This document shows positions 8,004 to 17,205 of a stretch of DNA of 64,000 nt, piece after piece (the first letter of the stretch is position 1; each line of letters begins with the position of its first letter). Position numbers and translations under genes: made by a program. Under the pieces are notes generated by a model, which was given only the letters and a program-made list of their open reading frames with translations, did no database searches and was not told the DNA's origin. The stretch lies in NCBI GenBank assembly GCA_038131695.1, contig JAYPQA010000028.1, positions 1 through 64,000 on the forward strand, read 5' to 3'. Origin of the DNA: JADHLK01 sp038131695. GTDB lineage: Bacteria > Pseudomonadota > Alphaproteobacteria > Puniceispirillales > Puniceispirillaceae.

Positions 8004-9977
8004 TCAATCCAGCGCGGCCTTGACCACCGCCTCTGCGGTGATGCCGAAATGCCGGTAGAGATCGCCGGCCGGAGCCGAGGCCCCGAAGCCGGTCATGCCA
8101 ACAAAGCGGCCATTCGGGCCGGTTATCGCTTGCCAGCCCATTTCAATGCCCGCCTCAACAGCCACCACCCGCTTTGCTGTCCCGATAAGGCTGGCCAGAT
8201 AATCGGCCCCCTGTTCCAGCAGCACATCCATGCAAGGCACTGAGACCAGCCGGGTCGGATGCCCGTCTGCTTCCAGCTGGCTGCGCGCATCGGCAGCGAT
8301 GCCCAGCTCTGATCCGCTGGCCATCAGCACAATCTGCGGATCAGCGCTGGCCTCAGCCAGAATATAGCCGCCACGGGCAGACCGGTTTTCCGGGCTGTCA
8401 TCCAGACGCAGCTGCTCCAGCCCCTGACGGCTCAACGCCAGCACCGACGGGGTTTTTTCGCTGGCCAGTGCCATCTCCCAGGCTTCTGCGGTCTCCACCA
8501 CATCCCCGGGCCGCCAGACTTGCAAATTGGGAATCGCGCGCAGGCTGGCCAGATGTTCAACCGGCTGATGGGTTGGCCCATCCTCTCCCAGCCCGATGGA
8601 ATCATGCGTCATCACATAAATCACCCGCTGCTGCATCAAGGCAGACAGGCGGATGGACGGGCGGCAATAATCGGTAAAGACCAGAAAAGTCCCGCCATAG
8701 GGAATCACCCCGCCATGCAGGGCCAGCCCATTCATCGCAGCTGCCATGCCATGCTCGCGCACCCCGTAATGAACATAAGTGCCGCTGTAAGTATCTCTGG
8801 TGAAAATGGCCTGATCGCCGCCCTTGGTATTGTTGGAGCCGGTCAGATCAGCTGAGCCGCCAAACAGGCTGGGAACCGCAGGCAGCAGCGCCTCAATCGC
8901 TTTCTGGCTGGCCACCCGGCTGGCCAGTTTCACCGGGTTCGCTGCCAGCGCTTTTTTATGGGCGCGGATAGCCTCATTTGCGGCTTTGCTGAAATCACCT
9001 TTCAGGGCAGCAGAAAAAGCCGGCCCGTTCTGGGCGGCGGCCAGCCGGTCCTGCCAGTCGGCGGCCTGTTGCTGGCCCTGCTTGCCAACCGCCCGCCAGC
9101 TGGCCAGCAGCGCGTCTGGAATCTCAAAAGGGGCATGGGACCAGCCCAGCTTTTCGCGGGTCAGGGCATTTTCCTCAGCCCCCATTGGCGCGCCATGGGC
9201 CTTGGCCGTGCCACCGCGGTTGGGAGAGCCATAGCCGATTTCCGTCTTGCAGCAAATCAGGCTGGGCTTGCCGGTTTCGGCCTTGGCCTCAGCAATCGCG
9301 GCTGAAACAGCTGCCCCGTCATGCCCATCACAGGCCAGCACCTGCCAGCCAGCCGCCGCAAAGCGGGTCCGGACATCCTCAGAAACGGCCAGGCCGACCG
9401 GCCCGTCAATCGAGATGCCATTATCATCAAACAGCGCAATCAGGCGGCCCAGCCCCAGATGCCCGGCCAGACCTGCTGCCTCATGGCTGATCCCTTCCAT
9501 CAAACAGCCATCCCCGGCGATTGCATAGGTGAAATGATCCACCAGATCATCGCCATATTGGGCGTTCAGATGCCGCTCAGCCATCGCCATGCCGACCGCA
9601 TTGGCAATGCCCTGTCCCAGCGGGCCGGTGGTTGTCTCAATCCCGCCCGCATGGCCAAATTCAGGATGCCCGGCGGTGCGCGCGCCCAGCTGGCGGAACT
9701 GGCGCAGCTGATCCAGAGTCATATCGGAATAGCCGGTCAAATAAAGCAGCGCATAAATCAGCATGGAGCCATGCCCGGCCGACAGCACAAACCGGTCCCG
9801 GTCTGGCCAGTCCGGCTGGCTGGCATCAAATTTCAAATGGTCACAGAACAGCGCGGTCGCCGCATCTGCCATGCCCATCGGCATCCCCGGATGGCCGGAA
9901 TTGGCGGCATCGACCGCATCCATTGCAAGCAGGCGAATCGCATCAGCCATTTTGGCTCGGTTTTCTGTCTGGGTCAT
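8004..9977 (-). CDS. tkt: Transketolase
   Basis: Thiamine-diphosphate enzyme of the non-oxidative pentose phosphate pathway transferring two-carbon ketol units. From the ATG at 9977 (MTQTENRAKMADAIRLLAMD) it is 657 residues, normal for the family. The frame is open 90 nt further upstream, but that part (MPEILTLSAGSWRG) is not conserved. Motifs seen: SGHPGMPMGMAD, GHPEFGHAGGIETTTGPLGQG, the ThDP/Mg site GDGCLMEGISHEAAGLAG followed by FDDN, and YVHYGVREHGMAAAMNG with the catalytic Glu. The C-terminal domain is complete. It diverges from the zapA-6S RNA block and is followed by efp. Confidence 0.96.
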   Translation of the reverse strand: MTQTENRAKMADAIRLLAMDAVDAANSGHPGMPMGMADAATALFCDHLKFDASQPDWPDRDRFVLSAGHGSMLIYALLYLTGYSDMTLDQLRQFRQLGARTAGHPEFGHAGGIETTTGPLGQGIANAVGMAMAERHLNAQYGDDLVDHFTYAIAGDGCLMEGISHEAAGLAGHLGLGRLIALFDDNGISIDGPVGLAVSEDVRTRFAAAGWQVLACDGHDGAAVSAAIAEAKAETGKPSLICCKTEIGYGSPNRGGTAKAHGAPMGAEENALTREKLGWSHAPFEIPDALLASWRAVGKQGQQQAADWQDRLAAAQNGPAFSAALKGDFSKAANEAIRAHKKALAANPVKLASRVASQKAIEALLPAVPSLFGGSADLTGSNNTKGGDQAIFTRDTYSGTYVHYGVREHGMAAAMNGLALHGGVIPYGGTFLVFTDYCRPSIRLSALMQQRVIYVMTHDSIGLGEDGPTHQPVEHLASLRAIPNLQVWRPGDVVETAEAWEMALASEKTPSVLALSRQGLEQLRLDDSPENRSARGGYILAEASADPQIVLMASGSELGIAADARSQLEADGHPTRLVSVPCMDVLLEQGADYLASLIGTAKRVVAVEAGIEMGWQAITGPNGRFVGMTGFGASAPAGDLYRHFGITAEAVVKAALD

Positions 9978-10271
9978 GGTCCCTGTCTCAAAAATTGGTC
10001 TTTGTCGTTTCGCCGCCAGCGGCCAGCCTCTCCAGCTGCCAGCTGATAGCGTCAAAATCTCCGGCAATCTGCCTGATTTGTGCGCGCCGCGTCAATTGGA
10101 AGTTGCGTGCGCCGCGGCCAGATTTGCGATTGCCTTATATGATCGGGGACGAAGTTTCCGGGCCAAGCGATTGTGCGCCTTGCCTTTTCGATTAATTGGA
10201 CTACACTGAATCCGGTCAGGCCCCTGCCATTTGCAGCGGGCTTTCACCAGCTTCGGAGTTACAGACACCGC

Positions 10272-10502
10272 ATGGCCAGCAGATTGGAACAGGCATTGGA
10301 CGGGCTGGAGGAGGCTCTGGCTGATTTGTCAGCGGCGGCAGACTCAGCCCTGTCGGCGGGCCGTCTTGCCGATTTGTCGGCCGCAGACAGCCAGCTGGCA
10401 GAAAGTGACCGCGCCGAGCTGGACGCGATTCGCACCAATCTGGAACGCGCCGCCAGCCTGTTGCAAGCCAGCCAGCCCCCTGATCAGAAAGAGCCATCAT
10501 GA
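10272..10502 (+). CDS. Small coiled-coil protein upstream of zapA (DUF4164-like)
   Basis: 76-residue acidic, Ala/Leu/Glu-rich protein (MASRLEQALDGLEEALADLS onward), predicted to be almost entirely coiled coil. A small gene of this kind commonly precedes zapA in alphaproteobacteria; its role is unknown, and division-related function is only suggested by position. The ATG at 10272 was chosen because the sequence upstream in frame is low quality and a GGAG element lies before it. Its stop overlaps the zapA start (ATGA-type junction at 10499-10502). Confidence 0.65.
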   Translation: MASRLEQALDGLEEALADLSAAADSALSAGRLADLSAADSQLAESDRAELDAIRTNLERAASLLQASQPPDQKEPS

Positions 10503-10858
10503 GCCAGTCTGTTGTAACCGTCCGGCTGAATGGCCAACCCTATCAGATGGGCTGCGATCCGGGCCAGGAAGCCCATATTGAGGCGCTGGCGGCCAGCGTT
10601 GATTCCATCTTGCAGCAGCTGGCGGGCAGCGTCGGCCAGCTGGGAGAGGCCCGTATGCTGGCCATGGCCAGCCTGATACTGGCAGACCAGACCACACAGG
10701 CCGGCAGCCCGGCCCCGTCTGCCCCGATGTCTGATTCCCCAGCCGCTACTCCGGTCGCTAACCCGGCCCCGACGCTGGATGAGGAGGCCCTCGCCCAGCG
10801 CATAGAGGCGGCGGCGGACCAGCTGAAGAAGCTTGCCAGCCAGCTCGCAAAAGCCTAG
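10499..10858 (+). CDS. zapA: Cell division protein ZapA
   Basis: 119 residues. ZapA binds FtsZ and cross-links protofilaments at the Z ring. The N-terminal globular head (SVVTVRLNGQPYQMGCDPGQEAHIEALA) and the LGEARMLAMASLILAD helix are characteristic. A Pro/Ala/Ser-rich linker of about 30 residues precedes the C-terminal coiled coil (DEEALAQRIEAAADQL). It is coupled to the preceding coiled-coil gene and immediately followed by 6S RNA and fthC, the same order as in many proteobacteria, including zapA-ssrS-ygfA in Escherichia coli. Confidence 0.92.
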   Translation: MSQSVVTVRLNGQPYQMGCDPGQEAHIEALAASVDSILQQLAGSVGQLGEARMLAMASLILADQTTQAGSPAPSAPMSDSPAATPVANPAPTLDEEALAQRIEAAADQLKKLASQLAKA

Positions 10859-10861
10859 AAA

Positions 10862-11027
10862 GGGGCGTGATAGCTGGACAGTGCGCCAGGTGTTTCAATC
10901 CCTGGGACCATAATCTTCTGAAGGGAGCTGTCCCTGTGCAGGCTGCGGCCTGCATATCATGGCGCCCACCTGTTTGTCAGGTCACAGAGGATGAACCAAG
11001 CCAGCGGCTGATCTGGCTATCACCCTG
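10862..11027 (+). ncRNA. ssrS: 6S RNA
   Basis: 6S RNA mimics an open promoter and sequesters the housekeeping RNA polymerase holoenzyme. The region between zapA and fthC folds into the expected single long hairpin. The closing stem pairs GTGATAGC (10867-10874) with GCTATCAC (11016-11023), flanked by GGG and CCC. The inner arms CAGGTG and CACCTG enclose the bubble region CCCTGGGACC...GAAGGGAGC, which matches alphaproteobacterial 6S sequences. Length of about 166 nt is typical. The exact 5' and 3' ends are estimates from the closing stem. Confidence 0.85.
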
Positions 11028-11076
11028 AATTTCAGCCATTTCAGAGTTTAGCCGGATGAAGTTTGAGACCGGCTGA

Positions 11077-11736
11077 ATGTGGTGCAGGCAAACAGGCCCA
11101 GCTGTGGGCAGGCCCAGCTGTGGGAGGGCAAGAGAGCTGCAAAAGCCGGATAATCTGGACGAGGCCAAGCAAGCCGCCCGCAAGGCCGCTGCTGCCCAGC
11201 GCAAAAAAGCCGCAGACTCAGCCCCGCAGGCGGCCGGGGAGCTGGCCAAGCAGACCGAATTGCTGCGCGCCTGTCTGGCGGACCGGCAGGCCCCGGTTAT
11301 CGCTGGCTATTGGCCTATCCGAACAGAGCTGGATCCGCGCCCGCTGCTGGCCCGCCTGCGCGCGGTCGGGGCCCGCATTTGCCTGCCCGCCACCCCGCCC
11401 CCCGGCCAGCCGCTCAGCTTTCATCATTTTGCCTCAGAAGACCAGCTGACAGATGGGCCCTATGGCACGCGCCAGCCGGACCCGGCCAGCCCGCCTGTGA
11501 TCCCGCAGCTGATTCTGGCCCCGCTGCTGGCTTTTGATGCGGGCGGCGGGCGGCTTGGCTATGGCGGCGGGTTTTATGACCGCACGCTGGCGGTGCTGGC
11601 GGCGGCGGGCCACAAACCGCTCTATATTGGGCTTGCCTTTGCCGGCCAGCAACTTCAGACTGTGCCGACCGGGCCGCTGGACAGGCGGCTGGATGGGGTT
11701 TTGACCCCTGATGGCTGGGCGGGGCGTCCGGCCTGA
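11077..11736 (+). CDS. fthC: 5-formyltetrahydrofolate cyclo-ligase (5,10-methenyl-THF synthetase)
   Basis: ATP-dependent conversion of 5-formyl-THF to 5,10-methenyl-THF, recycling folate in the cytoplasm. Recognised by GYWPIRTELDPRPLLARL, the LAPLLAFDAGGGRLGYGGGFYDRTL nucleotide-binding region and the C-terminal PTGPLDRRLDGVLTP. The conserved protein starts near LDEAKQAARKAAAAQRKK (11152), where no ATG, GTG or TTG is available. The two in-frame candidates, ATG 11077 and GTG 11104, lie in a 16-bp tandem duplication, so the start is uncertain. The neighbourhood zapA-ssrS-fthC supports the call. Confidence 0.88.
   Translation: MWCRQTGPAVGRPSCGRARELQKPDNLDEAKQAARKAAAAQRKKAADSAPQAAGELAKQTELLRACLADRQAPVIAGYWPIRTELDPRPLLARLRAVGARICLPATPPPGQPLSFHHFASEDQLTDGPYGTRQPDPASPPVIPQLILAPLLAFDAGGGRLGYGGGFYDRTLAVLAAAGHKPLYIGLAFAGQQLQTVPTGPLDRRLDGVLTPDGWAGRPA
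11093..11124 (+). repeat. 16-bp tandem duplication before fthC
   Basis: Two perfect copies of CAGGCCCAGCTGTGGG lie head to tail between 6S RNA and the conserved part of fthC. They push the possible fthC start codons apart and may be a recent slippage duplication. One of several 12-16-bp tandem repeats at gene boundaries in this window. Confidence 0.9.
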
Positions 11737-11757
11737 TGGGCTTGAGAGGAAGCGGTT

Positions 11758-12567
11758 TTGGCACGGATATTATTTTTTGGCGATATTGTCGGGCGCGCCG
11801 CCCGCCAGACGGTGATCGGCCAATTACCGGATTTGCGCCAGCAGCTGGCAGCTGATTTTATCGTTGTGAATTGCGAGAATAGCGCGGGCGGTTTCGGGGT
11901 CACCCCGCCGATTGCCAAGGATTTGCTGGCCGCCGGGGCCGATGTGCTGACCAGCGGCAATCATATCTGGGACAAGGCAGAAATCGCCCCCTATATCGCC
12001 AGCCAGCCGCGGCTGTTGCGCCCGGCCAATATGGAGGCGGGCTTTCCGGGCAGTGGCCGGGTGGTTGTTGAGGGGGCGGGGGGGCTGCGCCTTGGCGTTA
12101 TCAATATCCAGACCAATTTATTCATGGCTGACAATGACAATGCGTTCCGGGTGCTTGACCAGCTGCTGGACAAGATGCGGCTGGGCCGCGAGGCAGATTT
12201 CATTCTGGTGGATATGCATGGTGAGGCGACGTCGGAAAAAATGGCGCTGGGCCATTTTCTGGATGGGCGGGTGACGATGGTGGTCGGCACCCATACCCAT
12301 GTTCCGACAGCCGATTACCGGGTCTTGCCGGGGGGAACAGCCTATCAGACAGATAGCGGGATGTGCGGGGATTACCAATCTGTTATCGGCATGACCAAGG
12401 ACGCTGCGATTGCTCGTTTTATGGGCCAGCCTGCCAGCCGCTTGAGTGTCGCCAGCGGCCCGCCAACCTTGTGCGGACTTTTGGCTGAGGCGGACCCGGC
12501 CAGTGGTCTGGCCGTTGCGGTTCAGCCGCTGCGCCAGGGTGGCAGCCTGAGCCAGACAGGCGCTTAA
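11758..12567 (+). CDS. ymdB: YmdB-family metallophosphoesterase (TIGR00282)
   Basis: 269 residues of the calcineurin-like phosphoesterase fold with di-metal site motifs FGDIVGRAAR, VNCENSAGG, TSGNHIWD, VDMHGEATSEK and VGTHTHVPTAD. Members hydrolyse 2',3'-cyclic nucleotides (Bacillus YmdB), but the physiological substrate here is unknown. The start is a TTG at 11758 with the ribosome site AGAGGAAG. No ATG fits, because FFGDIVG, the first metal motif, begins only five residues later. It follows fthC by 21 bp on the same strand and precedes yebC. Confidence 0.88.
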   Translation: MARILFFGDIVGRAARQTVIGQLPDLRQQLAADFIVVNCENSAGGFGVTPPIAKDLLAAGADVLTSGNHIWDKAEIAPYIASQPRLLRPANMEAGFPGSGRVVVEGAGGLRLGVINIQTNLFMADNDNAFRVLDQLLDKMRLGREADFILVDMHGEATSEKMALGHFLDGRVTMVVGTHTHVPTADYRVLPGGTAYQTDSGMCGDYQSVIGMTKDAAIARFMGQPASRLSVASGPPTLCGLLAEADPASGLAVAVQPLRQGGSLSQTGA

Positions 12568-12756
12568 GCCGGGGCCAGCCGGATCAGCACTTGCCGGACT
12601 GGCAAAACAAACCCATTTCTGCTAGAAGATGCGGGCAGTCTGGCGATTAGCAGGCTGCCGGGTGGGCGGGGCTGTCCCGGCTGCCCGAAAACGGGCCAAA
12701 ATCTGGCTCAAAACACTGGCATTAGAAAAGGCAAGCAGGCATACGGAGCCCGATTT

Positions 12757-13497
12757 ATGGCAGGTCATTCCAAATTTGCAAATATCAAACATCGCAAGGG
12801 CGCGCAGGATAAAAAACGCGCCAAGATTTTCACCCGTCTGATTAAAGAGCTGGCTGTGGCCGCCCGATCCGGCACAGACCCTGCCTCCAATCCGCGCCTG
12901 CGCACCGCGCTGGCCGCCGCCCGCGCCGCCAATATGCCAAAAGACAATATTGAGCGGGTGCTGAAAAAAGCAGAAGGCGGTGAAGGCGATAATTATGAGG
13001 AAATCCGCTATGAAGGCTATGGGCCGGGCGGCACCGCCTTTATTGTTGAGGCGATGACAGATAACCGCAACCGCACCGCTTCTGAAGTGCGCGCGGCCTT
13101 TTCCAAATATGGCGGCTCGCTGGGGGAAACCGGCTCGGTCAGTTTTATGTTTGACAAGGTAGGACAGATCAGCTGGCCTGCCTCAGTTGCCGATGCCGAC
13201 ACCATGTTTGAGGCGGCTTTGGAGGCCGGGGCCGAAGAGGTTGAATCAGATGCCAGCGGCCATTTGATCACCAGCTCGCCCGCTGATTTTATTGCCGTGC
13301 GTGAGGCGCTGGAAGAGCGGTTCGGCGCACCCGAAGAGGCTGAGCTGACCTGGCGGCCCCAGAATACCGTTCAGGCAGAAGAGGCCCAGGCAGGCACCTT
13401 GCTGAAATTGCTGGATGCGCTGGATGACAATGATGATGTGCAAAATGTGTCCGCCAATTTTGAAATTGATGATGCGGTGCTGGCCCGGCTGGGATGA
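12757..13497 (+). CDS. yebC: YebC/PmpR-family regulatory protein
   Basis: 246 residues, starting [21 protein letters not shown], the invariant TACO1/YebC signature. Classified as a transcription regulator, but work on the family shows a role in relieving ribosome stalling at proline-rich sequences, as for EF-P. The three-domain architecture is complete ([28 protein letters not shown], then YEGYGPGG). It lies directly upstream of ruvC, its standard place in proteobacteria, with a 66-bp gap. The preceding 189-bp spacer shows no gene. Confidence 0.94.
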   Translation: MAGHSKFANIKHRKGAQDKKRAKIFTRLIKELAVAARSGTDPASNPRLRTALAAARAANMPKDNIERVLKKAEGGEGDNYEEIRYEGYGPGGTAFIVEAMTDNRNRTASEVRAAFSKYGGSLGETGSVSFMFDKVGQISWPASVADADTMFEAALEAGAEEVESDASGHLITSSPADFIAVREALEERFGAPEEAELTWRPQNTVQAEEAQAGTLLKLLDALDDNDDVQNVSANFEIDDAVLARLG

Positions 13498-13563
13498 GTG
13501 TGGCCGTTTGCCGCCAGCCAGGCTGACCCGCACAGGCAGCAACCAAACCGGAGGGCCGGGAGT

Positions 13564-14141
13564 GTGAGCAGAGTGATGCTGGGAATTGACCCGGGGCTGC
13601 AATGCACCGGCTGGGGGCTGGTCAGCCAGTCCGGCCAGCAGCTCCATCATGTCGCCCACGGCACGGTGCGGACCAACCCGGCTTATTCTGATGCGCTGCG
13701 CCTTCGTGAAATTCATGACGGGCTGGCTGAGGTGGTCAGCCAGTGGCAGCCTCACGCTGCTGCCATTGAATCGATTTTCGTGGCCCGCGGGGCGGCCTCT
13801 GCCATCAAGCTGGGCATGGCACGGGGGGTGGCCATGCAGCTCTGTTCCGGGGCCGGATTGTCACTGGCAGAGGTGGCCGCCAGACAGGTGAAAAAAGCGG
13901 TCACCGGCACCGGCAAGGCGGATAAAAAACAGGTGCAGGCGATGGTGGACAGGCTGCTGGGTATCCAGAGCCGCGGCGCGGATGCCGCCGATGCGCTGGC
14001 GATTGCCATTGCCGCGCTGAATCATTCCGGCCTGGCGGGCGGGGCCGGGGCTGATCAGCCAGACAGGGGCCAGCCGGGTCGCGGTCTGGCGGCTGCGATA
14101 GAGGCGGCCCTCGCGCGCGAAGAGCAGGAGGCAGGCGATGA
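13564..14141 (+). CDS. ruvC: Holliday junction resolvase RuvC (3' end uncertain)
   Basis: Endonuclease that cleaves Holliday junctions presented by RuvAB. GTG start at 13564 with GGAGGG eight bases upstream; product begins VSRVMLGIDPGLQCTGWG, containing the first catalytic Asp. Other active-site elements: AAIESIFVARGAASAIKLG and the C-terminal KKQVQAMVDRLLG...DAADALAIAI. The conserved domain ends near 14030. The same frame stays open to 14331, deep inside ruvA, which is unusual. A one-base indel shortly before ruvA would instead end RuvC at the TGA at 14139-14141, overlapping the ruvA ATG, the normal arrangement. That end is inferred. Confidence 0.88.
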
Positions 14142-14773
14142 TCGCACAGCTGCAGGGCCAGATTGTCCGGCTGGACAGCCAGGCGCTTATTCTGGATGTG
14201 GGCGGGGTGGGCTATCTGGTCTCGGTCTCGCGCCGGACGCTGGAAAAAGCAGGCCAGCCGGGGGATCAGCTCACCTTGCTGACCAGCTTGCAGGTGCGCG
14301 AGGATTCGATGACCCTGTTCGGCTTTGCTGAAGCGGCTGAGCAAGAGGCGTTTCATCTGGTGCAGACGGTTCAGGGGGTCGGGGCCAAGGCGGCGCTCGC
14401 GCTGCTCTCGGTGCTGGGCCCGCAGGAACTCTATCAGGCGATTTTGGCTGGTGACAAGGCAATGGTCGCCCGCGCTGAGGGAATTGGCCCGAAACTCGCC
14501 CAGCGGATTGTGAATGAGCTGGCGGAAAAAACCGGCCGCTTGCCGGTGAGCGGCCCGGAGATGGCGGCTGGCGAGGGGACACAGACTGCCGTGCTTGCCA
14601 ACAGCCAGCCGGAGATCAATGATGCGCTCTCAGCTCTGGTTAATCTGGGCTATGGGCGTGCAGAAGCCTTTACAGCCCTTGGCCGGGTGCAGGCAGCCGC
14701 TGGCGACAGCCCGCCCGATCTGTCCGGGCTGATTCGACTGGCGCTAGCTGATCTGGGCCGCGGGCGCAGCTGA
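14138..14773 (+). CDS. ruvA: Holliday junction branch migration protein RuvA
   Basis: 211 residues. RuvA tetramers bind four-way junctions and load the RuvB motor. Visible: the OB-fold N-terminus MIAQLQGQIVRLDSQALILDVGGVGYLV, the helix-hairpin-helix segments VQGVGAKAALALLSVLG and AEGIGPKLAQRIVNELAEK, and the C-terminal RuvB-binding domain (ALSALVNLGYGRAEAF). The start has AGGAGG six bases upstream. The gene sits between ruvC and ruvB in a tight operon; RuvA-RuvB spacing is 43 bp. Confidence 0.95.
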   Translation: MIAQLQGQIVRLDSQALILDVGGVGYLVSVSRRTLEKAGQPGDQLTLLTSLQVREDSMTLFGFAEAAEQEAFHLVQTVQGVGAKAALALLSVLGPQELYQAILAGDKAMVARAEGIGPKLAQRIVNELAEKTGRLPVSGPEMAAGEGTQTAVLANSQPEINDALSALVNLGYGRAEAFTALGRVQAAAGDSPPDLSGLIRLALADLGRGRS

Positions 14774-14816
14774 CAGCAAGACAGGATGAGACAGAAAGGC
14801 GAGGGGAAAACAGGCG

Positions 14817-15890
14817 ATGCAGCATACCGACCCTGAAATGCCAGATCGGCTGGTCAGCCCGGCAGGCAGTGAACAGCCTGATCCGGCCTTGCGTCCGCGC
14901 AGGCTGGAGGATTTTATCGGCCAGGGTGAGGGGCGCGCCAATCTGGAAACCTTTATCCAGGCGGCCAGCGCCCGCGAGGAAGCGATGGATCACAGCCTGC
15001 TGCACGGCCCGCCCGGCCTTGGCAAGACAACCATGGCCCAGATCATCGCCAGTGAGCTGAATGTCGGCTTTCGGGCGACCTCCGGGCCGGTCATAGCCCG
15101 CGCCGGGGATCTCGCGGCCCTGTTGACCAATCTGGCCCCGCGCGATGTGCTGTTCATTGATGAAATTCACCGGCTGAATCCGGCGGTTGAGGAAATTCTC
15201 TATCCGGCAATGGAGGATTTCCAGCTGGATTTGATCATTGGTGAGGGGCCGTCTGCGCGTTCGGTGCGTATTGACCTGCCGCCCTTTACGCTGGTTGGGG
15301 CGACGACACGGGCCGGGCTGCTGACCACACCGCTGCGCGACCGGTTTGGTATCCAGATGCGGATGCAGTTTTATGCCACAGATGAGCTGATGCAGATTTT
15401 GATGAAACAGGCCAGCAAGCTGTCCATGCTGCTGGATAAGAGCGGGGCTGAGGAGATTGCCCGCCGCTCGCGCGGTACGCCGCGGGTAGCTGGGCGTCTG
15501 TTGCGGCGGGTGCGCGATATCGCGGCGGTGGCCGGGGCTGAGGTGATTGACGGCAAGCTGGCAGATGCGGCGTTGCTGCGTCTGGGGGTGGACAAGGCCG
15601 GTCTGGATTTGATGGATAAGAAATATCTCTCCAGCCTTGCCGAGAATTATCAGGGCGGCCCGGTCGGCGTGGATACGCTGGCCGCGGTGCTGGCGGAACA
15701 GCGCGATATGCTGGAAGAGGTGATAGAGCCCTATTTGCTGCAAGAGGGGCTGTTGATGCGCACGCCGCGCGGCCGGATGCTGTCGGTTTCCGGCTGGGAT
15801 TATCTGGGGCTGGAGCCTCCGCAAGAGGCGATGCGGGCCCAGCAGCTGGCCCTTGACATGGCCGCCGGAGACGCAGCTGATGACCGGTAA
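14817..15890 (+). CDS. ruvB: Holliday junction branch migration helicase RuvB
   Basis: 357-residue AAA+ motor driving branch migration with RuvA. The family signature [12 protein letters not shown] is followed by Walker [13 protein letters not shown], Walker [14 protein letters not shown], sensor 1 [20 protein letters not shown] and the arginine-finger region [18 protein letters not shown]. The C-terminal winged helix ([17 protein letters not shown]) is complete. The stop overlaps the ybgC start by 11 nt, so ruvCAB, ybgC and the tol genes may be one transcript. Confidence 0.96.
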   Translation: MQHTDPEMPDRLVSPAGSEQPDPALRPRRLEDFIGQGEGRANLETFIQAASAREEAMDHSLLHGPPGLGKTTMAQIIASELNVGFRATSGPVIARAGDLAALLTNLAPRDVLFIDEIHRLNPAVEEILYPAMEDFQLDLIIGEGPSARSVRIDLPPFTLVGATTRAGLLTTPLRDRFGIQMRMQFYATDELMQILMKQASKLSMLLDKSGAEEIARRSRGTPRVAGRLLRRVRDIAAVAGAEVIDGKLADAALLRLGVDKAGLDLMDKKYLSSLAENYQGGPVGVDTLAAVLAEQRDMLEEVIEPYLLQEGLLMRTPRGRMLSVSGWDYLGLEPPQEAMRAQQLALDMAAGDAADDR

Positions 15891-16368
15891 TCCGGCATTC
15901 CGGGCAACAGCTCTGCCTGCCGGGCTTCTGGATCAGCTGGACGGCCAGATGCAGGGCCGTGACCATCTGTATCCGCTGCTGGCCCAATATGAAGATACGG
16001 ATGCGGGCGGCATCGTCTATCATTCAGCCTATCTGAATTATGCCGAACGGGGCCGCTCGGCCTTTTTGCGCCTGCACGGGATTGCGCTGGCAGACTGGCT
16101 GGATCAGGCTGGCCAGACGATAGTTGTGCGCCAGCTGAACATCACCTATGAGGCTCCGGCGCGGCTGGGCAACCGGATTTTGGTGCGCTCAGCCCTGCGG
16201 CGGATAACCCCGGTGCGGGCAGAAATCAGCCAAATAATTGAAAATGCAGAGGATGGCCATATTTTTGCCAGACTTCTGGTAGAAGGGGTATGGGTAGCCG
16301 TTGGTCAGGGTGCGTGCCGTATGCCGGCCGAGATTCGCGCGGTGATGGAAGGGCTGGCATCCGAATAG
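15880..16368 (+). CDS. ybgC: Tol-Pal system-associated acyl-CoA thioesterase YbgC
   Basis: A hot-dog-fold thioesterase of the 4-hydroxybenzoyl-CoA thioesterase family, 162 residues. The catalytic region reads [24 protein letters not shown] (here [18 protein letters not shown], with the active Asp and His). [12 protein letters not shown] and [17 protein letters not shown] follow. YbgC is the standard first gene of tol-pal operons and acts on acyl-ACP or short acyl-CoA at the inner membrane. ATG 15880 was chosen over an upstream in-frame codon at 15853 because a GGAG site precedes it and it overlaps the ruvB end by 11 nt. Confidence 0.92.
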   Translation: MTGNPAFRATALPAGLLDQLDGQMQGRDHLYPLLAQYEDTDAGGIVYHSAYLNYAERGRSAFLRLHGIALADWLDQAGQTIVVRQLNITYEAPARLGNRILVRSALRRITPVRAEISQIIENAEDGHIFARLLVEGVWVAVGQGACRMPAEIRAVMEGLASE

Positions 16369-16416
16369 GGGTTGGGGCCTGTCCGAAATCGCCAGCCCAT
16401 GGGCACGCAGCTGCGA

Positions 16417-16452
16417 AAGCTGGCAAAAAAGCTGGCAAAAAAGCTGGCAGAA
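16417..16452 (+). repeat. Three tandem 12-bp units before tolQ
   Basis: AAGCTGGCAAAA is repeated three times (the last copy ends AGAA) in the ybgC-tolQ spacer, 31 bp before the tolQ ATG. The reading frame of tolQ is open through it, which would encode a KLAK repeat, but the tolQ start lies downstream with its own ribosome site. Confidence 0.9.
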
Positions 16453-16482
16453 AACAGAACCAAACAAACAGGATTGGGGAAT

Positions 16483-17205
16483 ATGGAAGAAGCACAAATT
16501 ACCGCGAGCGGGTCATCTGATCTGACGATTATGGGGCTGTTTTTTGCAGCTGATCCGGTGGTCAAGCTGGTGATGCTGTTGCTGGTGGCGGCCTCTGTCT
16601 GGTGCTGGGCCATCATTTTTGACAAGATTATGCGCTTGCGGCGGGAAAAAAAGCGGGCGGCGCTGTTTGAGGATCAATTCTGGTCAGGCGGCTCGCTGGA
16701 TGATCTCTATGATGAGACCGGGGCGGAGCCGGACAATGCCCAGGCACGGGTTTTTGCCTCAGCGATGCGGGAATGGCGGCGGGCCTCGGCGCGCGGGATT
16801 ACCAGCCGCCTCGATGGTGAGCTGCGCGCCTCCTTGCTTTCGCGCATTGAACGCTCAATGGGGCTGACCATTACGCGTGAGATGGAAAAGATGGAGCGCG
16901 GCACCGGCTTTCTGGCCTCTATCGGATCGGTGGCCCCCTTTGTTGGGCTGTTTGGCACGGTCTGGGGAATTATGAATTCCTTTCAGTCGATAGCTGAGTC
17001 CAAAAATACCAGCCTGGCTGTGGTGGCCCCGGGGATTGCTGAGGCGCTGTTTGCAACGGCCCTTGGTCTGGCCGCGGCGATACCGGCGGTGACCGCCTAT
17101 AATAAATTCTCAGCCGATCTGGAAAAAATGGCGACCCGGCTGGAAGTGTTCAGCACCGAATTTGCCACCTTGCTGGTGCGCCAGCTGGATGAGGGAGGCC
17201 GCTAG
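16483..17205 (+). CDS. tolQ: Tol-Pal proton channel subunit TolQ
   Basis: 240-residue inner-membrane protein with three helices. With TolR it forms the proton-motive-force-driven stator energising TolA at the septum. Transmembrane 1 lies in LVMLLLVAASVWCWAIIF. The second and third helices are in FLASIGSVAPFVGLFGTVWGIM and GIAEALFATALGLAAAIPAVTAYN, which carry the channel-lining Thr and Ala positions. The ATG at 16483 (MEEAQITASGSS) has GGGGA upstream. An upstream in-frame extension through the 12-bp repeats was rejected. It abuts tolR with no gap. Confidence 0.95.
   Translation: MEEAQITASGSSDLTIMGLFFAADPVVKLVMLLLVAASVWCWAIIFDKIMRLRREKKRAALFEDQFWSGGSLDDLYDETGAEPDNAQARVFASAMREWRRASARGITSRLDGELRASLLSRIERSMGLTITREMEKMERGTGFLASIGSVAPFVGLFGTVWGIMNSFQSIAESKNTSLAVVAPGIAEALFATALGLAAAIPAVTAYNKFSADLEKMATRLEVFSTEFATLLVRQLDEGGR

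Noticed and set aside
16372..16482. In-frame upstream extension of tolQ encoding KLAKKLAKKLAEN, like synthetic membrane-active peptides.
   Set aside because: It arises from a 12-bp tandem repeat upstream of the real tolQ start, which has its own ribosome site and the conserved N-terminus; no start codon or ribosome site supports translation of the repeat.
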